NCBI GenBank assembly: GCA_047967505.1
Contig: CM106540.1
Direction: 5' to 3' (one strand)
DNA length: 64,000 bases
Source: Dipteris shenzhenensis
Taxonomy: Eukaryota > Polypodiophyta > Polypodiopsida > Gleicheniales
Below the pieces are notes generated by a model. That model searched no databases. It worked only from the letters and a program-made list of their open reading frames with translations, and had not been told where the DNA came from. Of this stretch, positions 32,749 through 43,767 are shown one piece after another; position 1 is the stretch's first letter, and each line of letters starts with the position of its first letter. The position numbers and the translations under genes were made by a program.

Positions 32749-33372
32749 TGTTGGAAAGTAGAGGATAGAATCACTCTCCTCACACTCCCGATCGCAGCTC
32801 AAACAACACTCGAAAAGATAGAGAGAGATAGATAGCAAAACTCAGATATATTCTTCCACAACAGTGGGCTGACAAAAGCTCAAGAGATGAGCATACAACC
32901 AACAAAGAGATGCTGAACCAAACCCTGAGTCTACTCCTCTCCCTGCGCGCTTGCAGGTGCCAGGCCTATTAGTGCAGGTGATGAGAAATGAGGGGGGAGT
33001 GGGGGGCTTTTTATAGGAGGGCCTGGAGCCCTCAAACTGCCAGACCTGGCCAGTCGGCTTCAGCCAACTGAAGCCGACCTCTGAAGGGGCCAAAATGGCC
33101 GTCCCCTTGGTCGGTTTCTGGGCCAGCCTCCTGGCCTATATAAGGGCCCATATGCTGGGCCTTTGGGCTGCTGCTGGCTAGTACAAGTGCTGCTACATAT
33201 GCCCCCGCATGGGCCCATGGTGCTGGCGTAATCTTCCACGCAGGGTGTTGGCGCAATCTTCCACACAGGGTGCTGCCACAGATCTGGCATAGATCTGCCT
33301 CCAAACAGCCAGGTACACTCAGCCCTCATCCCCCTATAGTCTCCTGCCCCCTTGTCCCCTCGAATCAGGGCT
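32749..33372 (-). repeat. 5' LTR of element E
   Basis: Begins TGTTGGAAAGTAGAGG in plus orientation as does the left copy. Contains CTATAAAAAG on the minus strand near 33012. Confidence 0.8.
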
Positions 33373-33377
33373 CACAG

Positions 33378-34406
33378 CTGGGGCAGTGACATTTTTAACA
33401 CGCAGGCAGCGTGGCATCAATTTAAGGCTGGACCTGACTATCAGAACAAGGGCAAATCCCAAGCCATGGTGTGGTCTAGTCAGCTCAACTGCATCCACCC
33501 CAGTCACGACACCCAGCAGGAAGCATTATTACAATAGGAGCAGGATATATTCCTCATGTCAAGCTTTCCTTCATCCTTACCACCAGCTCGGCCGCCCGGG
33601 GATCAGTTCATCACCTCGAGCAGCATCCTTACTGTCTTAGCAAGAAGATGGAGAAGGAGCTTGAGACACAGTTAGAGGAGTCTTGCTGAGTGGTTTCATA
33701 TGCCCTGGTAATTCTGCATATGTAGCCTTGATCCTCTTTGTCAAGAAGGATAATATTGTCAAGATGTGTGTGGATTACCTTCCACTTAAGAAGCTGACAG
33801 TGAAGAGCCGGTTTCCCATGCCATGAATTGATTACATTTTGGAACAGCTAAATGAGGCTAACTCCAAAACTGATCTGAAAGTTGGGTACCATCAGATCCG
33901 GATTCATGAGCGGATATTCCGATGTCAGCCTTTTACATAAAGGAGGCACAATACAAGTTTGTTGTTAAGCCGTTTGACTTCACAAGGGCACCAATGGTCC
34001 TTCAATTGCATCATGTTGTGGATCTTCAACCCTCTGATCAGTAAAAGTGTTTTTGTCATTCTCATTTTTTCCAAAGATCCCGCACACCATGTTATGGATG
34101 TCCAACAAGCTCTTCAGCTCTTGAAGGGCGGCAATCAGCTATACATCAATGCCAAAAAGAGCAGCTTCTTTTCAGAGGAGGTACATTATTTGGGCTACAT
34201 CATCTCTCCGACAAGTGTTCCATTGGACCTAGCCAAAGTGAATGACACCGTGGAGTGGAACATGCCTACTACAGCCCAAGAAGTTCGCATGTTCATGGGT
34301 ATTTGTCAAGCCAATAGGAAGCACATCAAGGACTAGGCAAAGATTGGAATGCCCATTATCAACCTACTACAAGGAGTAAAGACCAAGAAGCAACCCATTC
34401 ACTTTA
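33378..34406 (+). pseudogene. reverse transcriptase of element C, interrupted by element D
   Basis: From about 33735 the translation reads ILFVKKDNIVKMCVDY, SRFPMP, TDLKVGYHQIRIHE (first catalytic Asp block), then a broken stretch where the Asp pair should be. It continues with DVQQALQLLKGGNQLYINAKKSSFFSEEVHYLGYIIS and NMPTTAQEVRMFMGI. It stops at QPIHF, and HFTPEALSAFAKLKEAA resumes after element D at 39837. The catalytic Asp pair is lost in a shifted segment near 34050. Confidence 0.7.
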
Positions 34407-34592
34407 TGTTGGGGTTAAGGCCCTGTGCCACCTCATATACAGTGTGAACACGGTTCACTTTGAACCGGTTCCACCCATATGCCTATCCTATCCTAATATA
34501 TATTCTTGAGGGTTGTGGTGTGCCCTCGTCTCTGGATTCACACCCACCATTCCTGTTGTTAGATTTACTCTCCTCCACGTGTTTCCGCTTCA
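34407..34592 (+). repeat. 5' LTR of element D
   Basis: 186 bp. It differs from the 3' LTR by a 10-bp insertion near 34421-34432 and a few substitutions. It contains an inverted repeat GGTTCACTTTGAACC (34452-34466) and a TATA-like TAATATATATT near 34495. Confidence 0.95.
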
Positions 34593-34594
34593 AC

Positions 34595-34606
34595 TGGTAT
34601 CAGAGC
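34595..34606 (+). other. primer binding site, element D
   Basis: TGGTATCAGAGC, two bases after the LTR end. Confidence 0.9.
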
Positions 34607-34678
34607 GAGTCTTTCATCTTCGCATATAGCTCGTGAAGCAGGCTTAACGCACCCCCCATGAAGCTAGCGTTGCGCACG

Positions 34679-34810
34679 CTTCCTGTGATGCCCTACAACG
34701 CACGCTTTGCTGCCGCTTCCTGTGATGCCCTGCAACGGCTCAGACTAAAGAAGTCCTCGTTCGTGAGATTTGCAAAACGGGTGATTGGAACTCCTCGTTC
34801 GTGAGGCTTG
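34679..34810 (+). repeat. short direct repeats in the element D leader
   Basis: GCTTCCTGTGATGCCCT occurs at 34679 and 34715, and CTCGTTCGTGAG at about 34756 and 34793. These precede the 37-bp array and make the whole leader repeat-built. Confidence 0.8.
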
Positions 34811-34896
34811 CAAAGTGGGTGAGGCCCAGCGCTTTGACGATAGCGAAGCGTCTTTCTTCTCCGGAGCCCTATTAGCCACGTAGTGCTCCCTATTAG

Positions 34897-35078
34897 CGTC
34901 CGTTCCAGGCGTCAAATAGCCGAGCTCTATCAGCGTCCGTTCCAGGCGTCTAATAGCGGAGCCCTATCAGCGTCCGTTCCAGGCGTCAAATAGCGGAGCC
35001 CTATCAGCGTCCGTTCCACGCGTCAAATAGTGGAGCCCTATCAGCTTCGTTCCAGGCGTCAAATAGCGCGGAGAGCCT
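34897..35078 (+). repeat. 37-bp tandem repeat, five copies, in the element D leader
   Basis: Copies begin at 34897, 34934, 34971, 35008 and 35045, each CGTCCGTTCCAGGCGTCAAA followed by TAGCGGAGCCCTATCAG or a close variant. The last is shorter and diverged. The array lies between primer site and Gag start, so it is in the untranslated leader of the transposon RNA. Confidence 0.9.
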
Positions 35079-35568
35079 GCTTTCTGACTTGAGGTCTTCA
35101 GGGGAGTAAAGCAAGTGATCGGCTGTCGCAAGTGCTGCTGCGCAGCAGAGCAACACACAGAGCCTTCACTTTCTACGCTACAGGAGTGGATCCCCGTTCG
35201 AAAGAAAACGTCTACAGCTTTGCTCCATTGTGGTGCATTCTCCGAATTTGGAGAAATTTCATGCAAGAAATTTGGGGCTTTTGACGCTAGAGTGCTTGTA
35301 CGCACTTGTGGGTGCCTATTTGACATAATTTTCTTCAATAGACGCCAAAACAAAGGGCTTTTGCTCAAATTGGTGTTATTGGCCGCTGTAAACAGTTTTG
35401 GAAGGGGATTTACATGTCTATGTGTCAAATGCAGTGACAAAAGACGAGATTTTGCAATCAGTTTTGGAGAGTGGACAACATTGCATTTTAGTCACAGTAC
35501 GTGACTTTGAGGCCCTCTGTGCCTTAGCCTTTAGGTGTATTTATTTCTTTCTACTTCAGCTTATCACT

Positions 35569-38500
35569 ATGTCTTCAAGCAACGAAGGCAACTACTGGAA
35601 CATCGAGAAGTTGGAAGGGAATGCAAATTTCTCTTATTGGAAGAACCAAATATATAATGTGTTGGTCCAGAAAGATCAAAATATGCCTATCAAGTATAAA
35701 GGGATCAAGCCCGATGAAGTTAGTGACCTTCAGTGGGAAACCATGAATGAGAAGGCCAAAAGTACCATTCTTTTGACCATCTCAAAGAAGATCTACTTCA
35801 ATGTAGAGAATGAAGCCACTGCTTACAGCATATGGAAAAAACTTGAGTCCCTTTTCGAGAGTCAGAGTGCAGCTAGTAAAGTGTTTTGGTTGAAGAGGCT
35901 TATGAAACTAAGCATGAAAGAGGGGACAGCCCTCTCACTTCACCTAAATGAGTTTCACTCTATATTCAGCCAACTCACAAATCAGAAAATGAATTTTGAT
36001 GATGAGGTGAAGGCCATTTTTCTCTTGAGTACCCTTCCTGACAGTTGGGATACTTTTGCTACAGCCATCAGCAATTCAGCCCCTGCTTTCACAGGATTGT
36101 CATGCCAAGATGTGGAAAGCGCTCTTCTGCAGGAAGAGGTGAGGCGTAAGAATAGCAGTGAAAATAAGAATGCAAGTGCATTGGCTGTGGGCAGAGGTAG
36201 GCAGCAAAATAGAGGGGAAAACCAAAATAAAGGGAAATCTCGCAGTCAGTCCCGTCCTCAGAAGGACATTGAATGCCACTACTGCCATAAGAAGGGGCAT
36301 ATTAAAAGGGACTGTTTTCAGCTGAAAAACAAAGGCAAGGATAAGGAAAGAAAAGAAGAGGACAAAGATGCGAAAAGAGATGCCAAAGACACCAAGGGCA
36401 AGGCTAAACTTGAGGAGCTCAATGCAGTGATTAGCAGTGATGAAGATAATGACGATGTCATACTTGTTGCCTCCTCTGGTGATAGTTCTTTTCTTGTGGC
36501 CAATGATGGCTCATATGCACAGGATTGGCTATTAGACTCAGGTGCATCCTATCATGTTACTCCTCATGAGCAGTGGTTTGCTTCGTATGATGCAGGGCAG
36601 AAAGGATGCGTGAAACTTGGGAATGATTATGCCTGCGACGTTGTTGGTATTGGGGATGTGCATTTAAAATTCCCAAATGGTTCTGAATTTGCATTGCACA
36701 ATGTGAGACATGTGCCACAGCTCAGGAAGAGCTTGATATCCACTGGGCAGCTTGATGATGCAGGGTATCTCACCCAATTTGGTCATTCTATGTGGAAGGT
36801 GCTTAAGGGAAATATGGTTGTCGCCAAGGGCTGCAAATCAGGCACCTTGTATCCACTGTATGTTGAGGGTGTTGATGCTAATGTAATCCATGTGACCGAG
36901 CAGCCACACACTTCATTGTGGCATAGCCGGTTGGGCCATATAAGCCAGAAAGGAATGAAAGTATTGTCTTCTTTGGGTTACTTGCCGAGACTTAATTTTT
37001 CTGATTTTCCAGCATGTGATCATTGTATTTATGGCAAACATAAGCAATCAGCCCATAAAAAGGCTGGAAATGTTAAGCAAGAAGTCCTAACTTTAGTACA
37101 TACAGATGTATGTGAAATGCCCAATCTTTCATTGGGCGGTGCCAAGTATTTTGTCACCTTTATTGATGATGCATCAAGGAAGATATGGGTCTATCCCATT
37201 AAGCATAAAAGTGATGTGTTCAAAGTCTTCAAGACTTGGTTGGCACTTGTTGAAAATCAAACAGGAAAGAAGCTCAAATGCCTCAGGTCTGATAATGGAG
37301 GGGAATGCCTCTCAAGGGAATTTACTACATTTTGTGATGAGAAGGGGATAAAGAGGGAGTTGTCCGCTCCCTACAATCCTCCACAAAATGGCGTGGCTGA
37401 AAGGGCAAATAGGACCATTCAAGAGAGGACTCTTAGCATGCTCTCACAAGCAGGATTGACCCATGGTTTTTGGGCAGAAGCTGTTAAGACAGCAGTACAT
37501 CTCATCAATAGGTCACCCAACCGTGCCTTGGATTTGAAGGTACCTGAGGAGATGTGGTCCGGAAAGCCACCCTCTTACAAACATCTCAGGGTGTTTGGCT
37601 GCCAGGCCTTTATGCATATCAGAAGGGAAATATGCAGCAAATTAGACCCAAAGTCACGCAAGTGTATTTTTCTTGGGTATGGTGACAATGGAGAGATGGG
37701 TTACAGGTTGTGGGACCCTGAATCTCACAAGATTGTGAGGAGCAATGATGTCATTTTTCGAGAAGATAGGATGCAAAAACAGCCTATCAATACCATTGGA
37801 GTGAGAAGAGTCATTTTTTAGGAGGAAGGACCTTCAGCACAACCACAAAATGCCAATCAAAATGCTGTCCAAAATGGTCAAAATCAGCAGCCACCTCCGG
37901 CTTTTAATGCTCCATATTATCCTCCACAGGAAGAACCACAAATGCAGCCTGAGATTCAGCAAGATGTGCTTCCAGAGCAGGCTGTACAGCCCCAAAATAT
38001 GCAGGAACTGCAAGTAAATCAGCCACCTAATCAAGATGGTTGGGTTAGGCGGAGCACCAAGGTGTCTCGTATGCCTGATAGGTTTGTTCCAGGGGTAAAT
38101 GCACTTGATGATTACATCATGGTGACAGATTGTGGTGAGCCCTCGTGCTTTAAAGAAGCCATGAAGAGGGAAGACGCAAAGAATTGGCAGAAAGCCATGG
38201 CTTCAGAAATGCAATCTCTTGAGAAGAATCAGACATGGAATCTAGTGCAGCTGCCTACAGGCCAGAAAGTCCTACCATGCAAATGGGTCTATAGGTTGAA
38301 GATCACTCCAGGGGATGCTAAGCCCAAGTGGTTCAAGCAGGAAAAGGGAGTTGACTTTGATGAAATTTTTTCTCCTGTAGTCAAGATGACTACATTAAGG
38401 ACTGTTTTAGCCTTGGTTGCTTGTCAGGACATGGATCTTGTCCAAATGGACGTGAAGACGGCCTTCCTTCATGGAGACCTTCACGAGGATATTTATATGC

Positions 38501-39581
38501 AGCAACCAGAGGGATATCAAGTCAAGGGAAAAGAAGGGCTTGTATGCAAATTGCAGAAGAGTCTCTATGGCCTCAAGCAGGCACCCAGAGAGTGGTATCA
38601 CAAGTTTGATGCTTTCATGAAAGCACAAGGATTCAGACGGTCTGATCATGATCATTGTCTCTACACTAAGAAGACAAGAGATGGTAGTCTTCTTATACTC
38701 ATTCTTCATGTGGATGATATGCTTATTGCATTCTTGGTATGCGAATTGTGAAGAATAGGTCAAAGGGTTTACTCTATCTTTCTCAAAAAGAGTACATTGG
38801 CAAAATTCTGGAGAGGTTCAATATGGATAAGGGGAAGGCTTTGAGCACACCATTGCCTCCATATTTGAAACTCAGCCAAAAGGACAGCCCTCAGTCAAAT
38901 GATGAAAGGGCTAATATGGCCAAGGTTCCTTATGCTTCTGCATGTGGCAGTCTGATGTATGCCATGGTTGCTACTAGACCAGATATTGCTTTTGCAGTGG
39001 GAGTAGTCAGTAGATATATGGCTAACCCCGGTAAGAGGCATTGGGAGGCAATTAAGGGTATATTGAGATACCTTAAGGGGTCTCAAGATGTGTGCATATG
39101 TTTTGGCAAGCAAGATGCACAAGTGCATGGATACACAGATTCAGATTATGCAGGGCATGTAGACAATCGTAAGTCCACCACGGGCTACGTGTTTACTTTC
39201 ACAGGTGGTGCTATTTCATGGATATCCACGTTACAGAGATGCACAGCATTGTCTACCACGGAGGCAGAGTATATTGCAGCCACTGAGGCTTGCAAGGAGG
39301 CCATATGGCTTTCACGTCTGGTGGGAGACTTGGGTTTTTCAAGGGATATTCCTTCTTTGCATTGTGATAGCCAGAGTGCTATTATGTTGGCAAAGAATCC
39401 GGTCTTTCATCAGAAGACCAAGCACATTGATGTTAAGTACCACTTTATTCGTGAGGTATTGCATGACAAGTTGTTAGAACTTGTCAAAATCCATACTGAT
39501 GATAACCCTGCTGATCTTTTCACTAAGCCCTTGCCAACAGAGCGGTTTGCACATTGCAGGACACTGATGGGTGTTGGATAG
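35569..39581 (+). pseudogene. copia Gag-Pol polyprotein of element D, one stop and two deletions
   Basis: The start is ATG 35569 (MSSSNEGNYWNIEKLEG), the typical copia Gag entry; an in-frame ATG at 35398 lies in leader sequence. Residues 236-249 form the knuckle CHYCHKKGHIKRDC; the protease DSGA is at 323-326. Pre-integrase SLWHSRLGH follows, then the integrase triad D513, D575, E611 (35 residues between the last two, as in DD35E). A TAG at 37819 stops the frame at codon 751; the same frame continues after it through VQMDVKTAFLHGDL to LHVDDMLIA. Here about 25 codons are lost and the frame shifts to LGMRIVKNRS near 38732. RNase H follows (TEAEYIAATEACKEAIWL, CDSQSAIMLAKNP, KTKHIDVKYHFIRE) to 39581. 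A second, in-frame loss of about eight codons (YKARLVxK) is seen near 38325. Gag to integrase is otherwise intact. Confidence 0.9.
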
Positions 39582-39655
39582 GCCTTGTACATTTTATATG
39601 TACTTGCTGTAATTCTTTTTTTTGTTTTGAGGCACATTGCCTTCAGGTGGGAGGT

Positions 39656-39831
39656 TGTTGGGGTTAAGGCCTCATATACAGTGTGAACACGGTTCACTTT
39701 GAACCAGTTCCACCCAAATGCCTATCCTATCCTAATATATACTCTTGAGGGTTGTGGTATGCCCTCGTCTCTGGATTCACACCCACCATTCCTGTTGTTA
39801 GATTTACTCTCCTCCACGTGTTTCCGCTTCA
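39656..39831 (+). repeat. 3' LTR of element D
   Basis: 176 bp, preceded by the purine tract and followed by CTTTA. Confidence 0.95.
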
Positions 39832-39836
39832 CTTTA

Positions 39837-40452
39837 CTCCAGAAGCCCTTTCAGCCTTTGCTAAATTGAAGGAAGCAGCCCCTTGCCTTGCATTGGTCCG
39901 TGGATCAGCCCTTTGATGTTCGGACCAATTCCACTAGAATGGGTATGACTTCCTATGAAGCAGCATTCAGCAAGAAGTTCAAGTCCCTTCTCACCAAGAC
40001 TTTCGAGAAGGTGTATGAGGCCAATCGCATCATAGAGTCATACAAATAAATCATGGAGTCCATAAAAGACTGCATTGCCAAAGCATAGGAGCCAACAAAC
40101 ACAAACGTGACGTGGGCTACAAAGAAGGGCACTCGGTTTATCTTTGAATCATGAAGAAGTGCTTAAACAGTTATTCATTAAGGTTATCAATGATGTGGCC
40201 TTGAAGTTACAGTTACCTACGACATGGACCATGCATCTAGTATTCCATGTGTCGTGGCTCAAGCCATATGTGGGTCCAGCACTAGCAGTGGTTTCAGATG
40301 TGGAGCAAACCGAGATCATTGATGAGGCAGAGGTGGTTGAGCCCAAACAGATATTGCTTTCGTCAGTTCAAGAAGAGTACACACAACCATTAGGCGAATT
40401 GCCTTGTGCCTTTGCGGATGCCTTTGTGGGGATTGCATCTGCAACTGTGTAA
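39837..40452 (+). pseudogene. RT end and integrase C-terminal part of element C
   Basis: TPEALSAFAKLKEAAPCLAL completes the RT connection from 34406. At about 39915 it jumps by deletion to integrase: RTNSTRMGMTSYEAAFSKKFKSLL, TFEKVYEANRIIES. From 40144 an open frame holds the C-terminal domain with LKLQLPTTWTMHLVFHVSWLKPYVGPA and an acidic tail ending at 40452. The same integrase phrases occur in every unit of the array at 53290-61696, in opposite orientation. Confidence 0.7.
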
Positions 40453-41600
40453 GTTATATTGTGCTTGCTCAACCTGTTGGAAATTTTTCTGTTGACTTTG
40501 CATGAAAGGGAGGGCTTGACTTAAAGAAAAGTAAAGGTTTACCCTTTTGGACCTCTCTAATATGCTCTTTATGAGCCGCTGAACTCTTTTGGTTACTGGA
40601 AGTATTTTGAGCATTGTTTAAGATGTTGTTTGTCTGGTATATTTGGGTCTTTGGAGTGAAAGCTTCCCTTTGAGTCTATAAGCAAGTTTTGAGGGGTTGT
40701 TAACTGTTGTCACAAGTGATTGTGGGTTGCATCTAGCCCTTGCACCTGAGATCCACTATTTTGAACTTATCAAGCCTAGCCATGCTATGCTTCTGGCCTC
40801 ATTTAATTCTATTTTTCATATCTGCTGCCTTGAGAAGCCAACTCATGACTTACACAGTAGCAGCCTAATAGAGAGATCCATAGTTACATTCTAATGGATC
40901 CCATATGTAACGTGCATGGCAACTAAGAGCTAGCTTTCCTACACATGCTTGTCCAACTAACTAAAGAACGTTGCAGAAGCACGGGCTAATTGTCATATAA
41001 TTTGAGAGGAAGCATGGGAGGAATCATAGACAAAAACACACAACCACTTGTTGGCTTTTCCTTAGCTTTGTTGCTTTAATGTCAATAAAACGTAATTGCC
41101 AAGGTTGCAATTCTAACTGCCCCAAGGACCACAACTCATTAAGGCTTAACTATACCTTGCCTTGATCAGCTCCAGTGCGTACTAGACTTACTCCCAAACG
41201 ATGTCCTTACTCTACTCCAAGCATAACCCTATCTTCTCTAAGATGGCTGATGTCATGTGGCTCTATGAGGTGGTAGTGACACACAAAGACTGTGTCAGGG
41301 CCTCCCCTATTTTGCTAAGGTAAACGCTGCCAACTCGATACCTGTTTGCTGCTTTTTCCCTTCTATGTGCCTGCAAAGATTACCTGCAAGTGCTGATGCT
41401 GGTGGCGAATTCCAAACTGTTCCCAAGGCTGGCTTTATTGGCCCGATATGGTCAGGTGTCTGTTTTGTGTACACCTGACTTGTAGGTTTGTTGGGACAGC
41501 CCCTGAATGGCTGGCCTGTCTGTCCACTTGGCTGACTATTTGGTGAGCTGGCTGATAGCCTTGGATTAACCTGCCCCTAACCCTCTCAAGTTTTAGTGCT
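40453..41600. other. no gene identified
   Basis: Expected place of the 3' LTR of element C, but no match to 17297-17805 was found in this orientation. A purine-rich tract GAAAGGGAGGG occurs near 40505. No coding motif. Confidence 0.4.
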
Positions 41601-42303
41601 GCATTGTAGCAGGCAGAAGACTAACTCACTCTAACTGCTGACTGAATAGAGACCGAAACTAAGAGAAAAATGCACACACAAACACAAGTGGAAGCGGCGA
41701 GGTGAGTGTAAGAACTGAGGGGGAAATATAGGGATTCTCCAAAGAGGGAAAATAAACTGTATATGTGTCTGCCCCAAAGGGCTGAATACAATTGTAGCAA
41801 AGGGAAAAGTACTGTATGGACTGGGTGGTTCCTTCACTGCAAAAGAGGGGGGAAATATGTATGGAAGGAGCTGCTCCTTCAATGTAAAATACTGCAACTG
41901 TCTGTTGCTGCTGTCCGGGGTAGAGCCGGCCTGACTGAAGGCTATAGGGATCGCAAGATGGCAGCTGATATGCTGCTGCCCTATCCCGGCCTGATCCATC
42001 CTGATCCACTACTGCTGGCTGAGAAATACTGCTCTCTCCCAGCTCTAGGTGGATGGAGAATGAGGGGCCTGAGAGCTGCCTTTTATAGGAATCAAACAGG
42101 CCCTGGATTGAACAGGCCAGGCCTGGAACTGTCCCGACCCAGGCTGTCTGTCAACCGACCCTGCCATGTGGTGGCTGTTTGGTGCGGCTCCTAAACGGCC
42201 CTCTGGACCCTATGGCGGCTCTCTGGTGTTGAGCCTACTGTTGTCGCAGCCGGCAGGCTGCCTGCTGTCTACAGCATGCCACAGGCTATAGATGCCTGTG
42301 ACA
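41601..42303 (-). repeat. LTR of the element C family, opposite orientation
   Basis: The reverse complement starts TGTCACAGGCATCTATAGCC and follows 17297-17805 through the TATAAAAGG box (near 42088), CCTCATTCTCCA and CTCCTTCCA blocks up to CTCTTTTGCA (41838). Further LTR sequence probably extends to about 41600, where the end is not defined. No pol of matching orientation adjoins it, so it could be a solo LTR. Confidence 0.6.
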
Positions 42304-42450
42304 TCCCCTTCTGCTGAGATTAGAACTATGGTTGGTGAAAAGCCTCCTTATGTGCTGAAGGGAAATACTCTTCGACCCATGATGCCTCATGGGAGCCTCT
42401 ATGCTTGAACTTGACTGTATACGAGGGTTGCTTATAGCAGCTCTATTTAG
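42304..42450 (-). other. probable original 3' end of the PPR gene
   Basis: If the chromovirus is taken out, the PPR reading frame would pass from NNMLHQ into IELL and a TAA at 42434-42432. The remaining bases have no other feature. This is inference from the flanks of the insertion. Confidence 0.4.
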
Positions 42451-43252
42451 TTAAACTCTTGATCGTCTTCACATTCGAGTTACTCAACCTCAAACTTCAA
42501 TCTAGATCAACGACTAAAGCTTGAAACCCATGCGACGGAGGATGGGCTCAAGAAACAGGCTGGAAACTCCAACAAATGGTGACGAACAACAGCAATTCAG
42601 TCAGCCATAGATTCGCAAGTGACAACAAGAAGAGTACACCACACTAGGGGCCAGAAATAAGGGCCGAGCCCCCGAAGGTTTTTATTGCATTAGAAAACTG
42701 TTTACAAGCTGGCTCGCAAGGGAGCAAGAATCTGATATCTCTGCCAAGAGCTTGGAAGCTTATAAGTAAATGAATCCAAGAACATTCCCAAACTCATCCT
42801 CTAAAAACACAACATAGTGCAGTTTCAATCTCATGATAGTCACTCATAAGGTTGAAAACCATAAACTCCATCACGCATAGCAAGGACTAGCTACTAGGGG
42901 GCAGCCATGCTTTTTGGCTTTGCCCCTAAATGCTGGAGCTTTCAGCCAGGACAAGCTGGCTGATTCATCTTTGTTTAGGAGTGTTGCACATAAAGCTTGC
43001 AATTTGCGATTTCTCCACGTACCTTGACACATGTTTTCCCTTAAAACATGGGACTTTTTGCACTCTTCAAGGTCCTGCCACAAATAAAACAATATCCTAG
43101 TCCTCTATCGTGGGTGTCCCCACTGTGTACATAAACCGTTGCAAACAAAGCAAAAGAAATTTGCTCTAGCTGAGTAAAGCCAACTTTCTATGACTGGAAT
43201 CACTAATAAAAAGATTTCTGTTTACTCTTGGGATAAGTACAATTTTGTGACA
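42451..43252 (-). repeat. 3' LTR of chromovirus J
   Basis: About 802 bp. It aligns with 47710-48462 (GGATGGGCTC, CCAGAAATAAGGGC, GAAAACTGTTT, CCCTTAAAACATGGGAC blocks). The terminal TG of its partner is TT here. Confidence 0.8.
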
Positions 43253-43767
43253 TCCCCTTCTAATCAGTTCCACTTAACTGAAAAGCTTCTTGATACAATT
43301 GTAAAACTTGTGGATACTCTGAGAAAAACTCCTCATCCACCCACTTGGCATCCAATGCCGAGAAGTTCTTGAACTTTACAAGGTACCAACGGAAAACCTT
43401 GCCTCTAGGCACTTTCTTTTTCATGTGATACACAATCCATTCTGGTTGGAGGATCTCCTCCACCTCTAGTGGCTCTTCCAAAACTGGTTCTGTATTCTTG
43501 GGATAAGTACAATTTTGTAACATCCCCTTCTAATCAGTTCCCCTTAACTGAAAAGCTTCTTGAAACAATTGCAAAACTTGTGGATACTCTAAGAAAAACT
43601 CCTCATCCACCCACTTGGCATTCAATGCCGAGTAGTTCTTGAACTTTACAAGGTACCAATGGAAATCCTTGCCTCTATGCACTTTCTTTTTCATGTGATA
43701 CACAATCTGTTCTGGTTGGAGGATCTCCTCCACCTCTAGTGGCTCTTCCAAAACTAGTTCTGTGGGG
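43228..43767 (-). repeat. 270-bp tandem duplication of LTR start, purine tract and chromodomain
   Basis: GGATAAGTACAATTTTGT occurs at 43231 and 43501, and all following sequence to about 43767 repeats 43228-43497 with some 5% differences. Each copy carries the first 25 bases of the LTR, the purine tract and the chromodomain coding end. A copy of the LTR start is thus stranded inside the element. Confidence 0.9.

Larger units (their letters stand above)
28138..33372 (-). mobile_element. Ty1/copia element E, degenerate
   Basis: LTRs of about 575 bp (28138-28712) and 624 bp (32749-33372) flank a minus-strand copia Gag-Pol in the order Gag, knuckle, protease, integrase, RT, RNase H. A tRNA-Met primer site abuts the right LTR. 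CACAG flanks both sides (28133-28137, 33373-33377) if the LTR ends are taken as GCT in plus orientation. That gives unusual termini, so this target duplication is only probable. Many frameshifts and deletions. Confidence 0.75.
34407..39831 (+). mobile_element. Ty1/copia element D, structurally complete
   Basis: LTRs of 186 bp (34407-34592) and 176 bp (39656-39831) start TGTTGGGG and end CTTCA. Perfect target duplications CTTTA (34402-34406, 39832-39836) lie in the RT gene of element C. A tRNA-Met primer site (34595-34606) and purine tract GGTGGGAGGT (39646-39655) are in place. One long Gag-Pol frame is broken by one TAG and one deletion. The good state of LTRs and target site makes it the youngest large insertion in the stack. 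Confidence 0.95.
17297..40452 (+). mobile_element. ancestral Ty3/gypsy element C, split by four later insertions
   Basis: The recognisable parts, all on the plus strand and in the right order, are LTR (17297-17805), Gag (24905-25701 and 27663-28137), RT (33378-34406 and 39832-39914) and an integrase C-terminal part (39915-40452). The gaps are elements A, F, E and D, three with perfect 5-bp target duplications and one with a probable one. RNase H and most of integrase are deleted at about 39915. No 3' LTR was found after 40452. About 4 kb of C sequence is spread over 23 kb. Confidence 0.7.

Noticed and set aside
41763-42194. 143-codon frame
   Set aside because: It lies inside an LTR of the element C family, antisense to it, with no motif.
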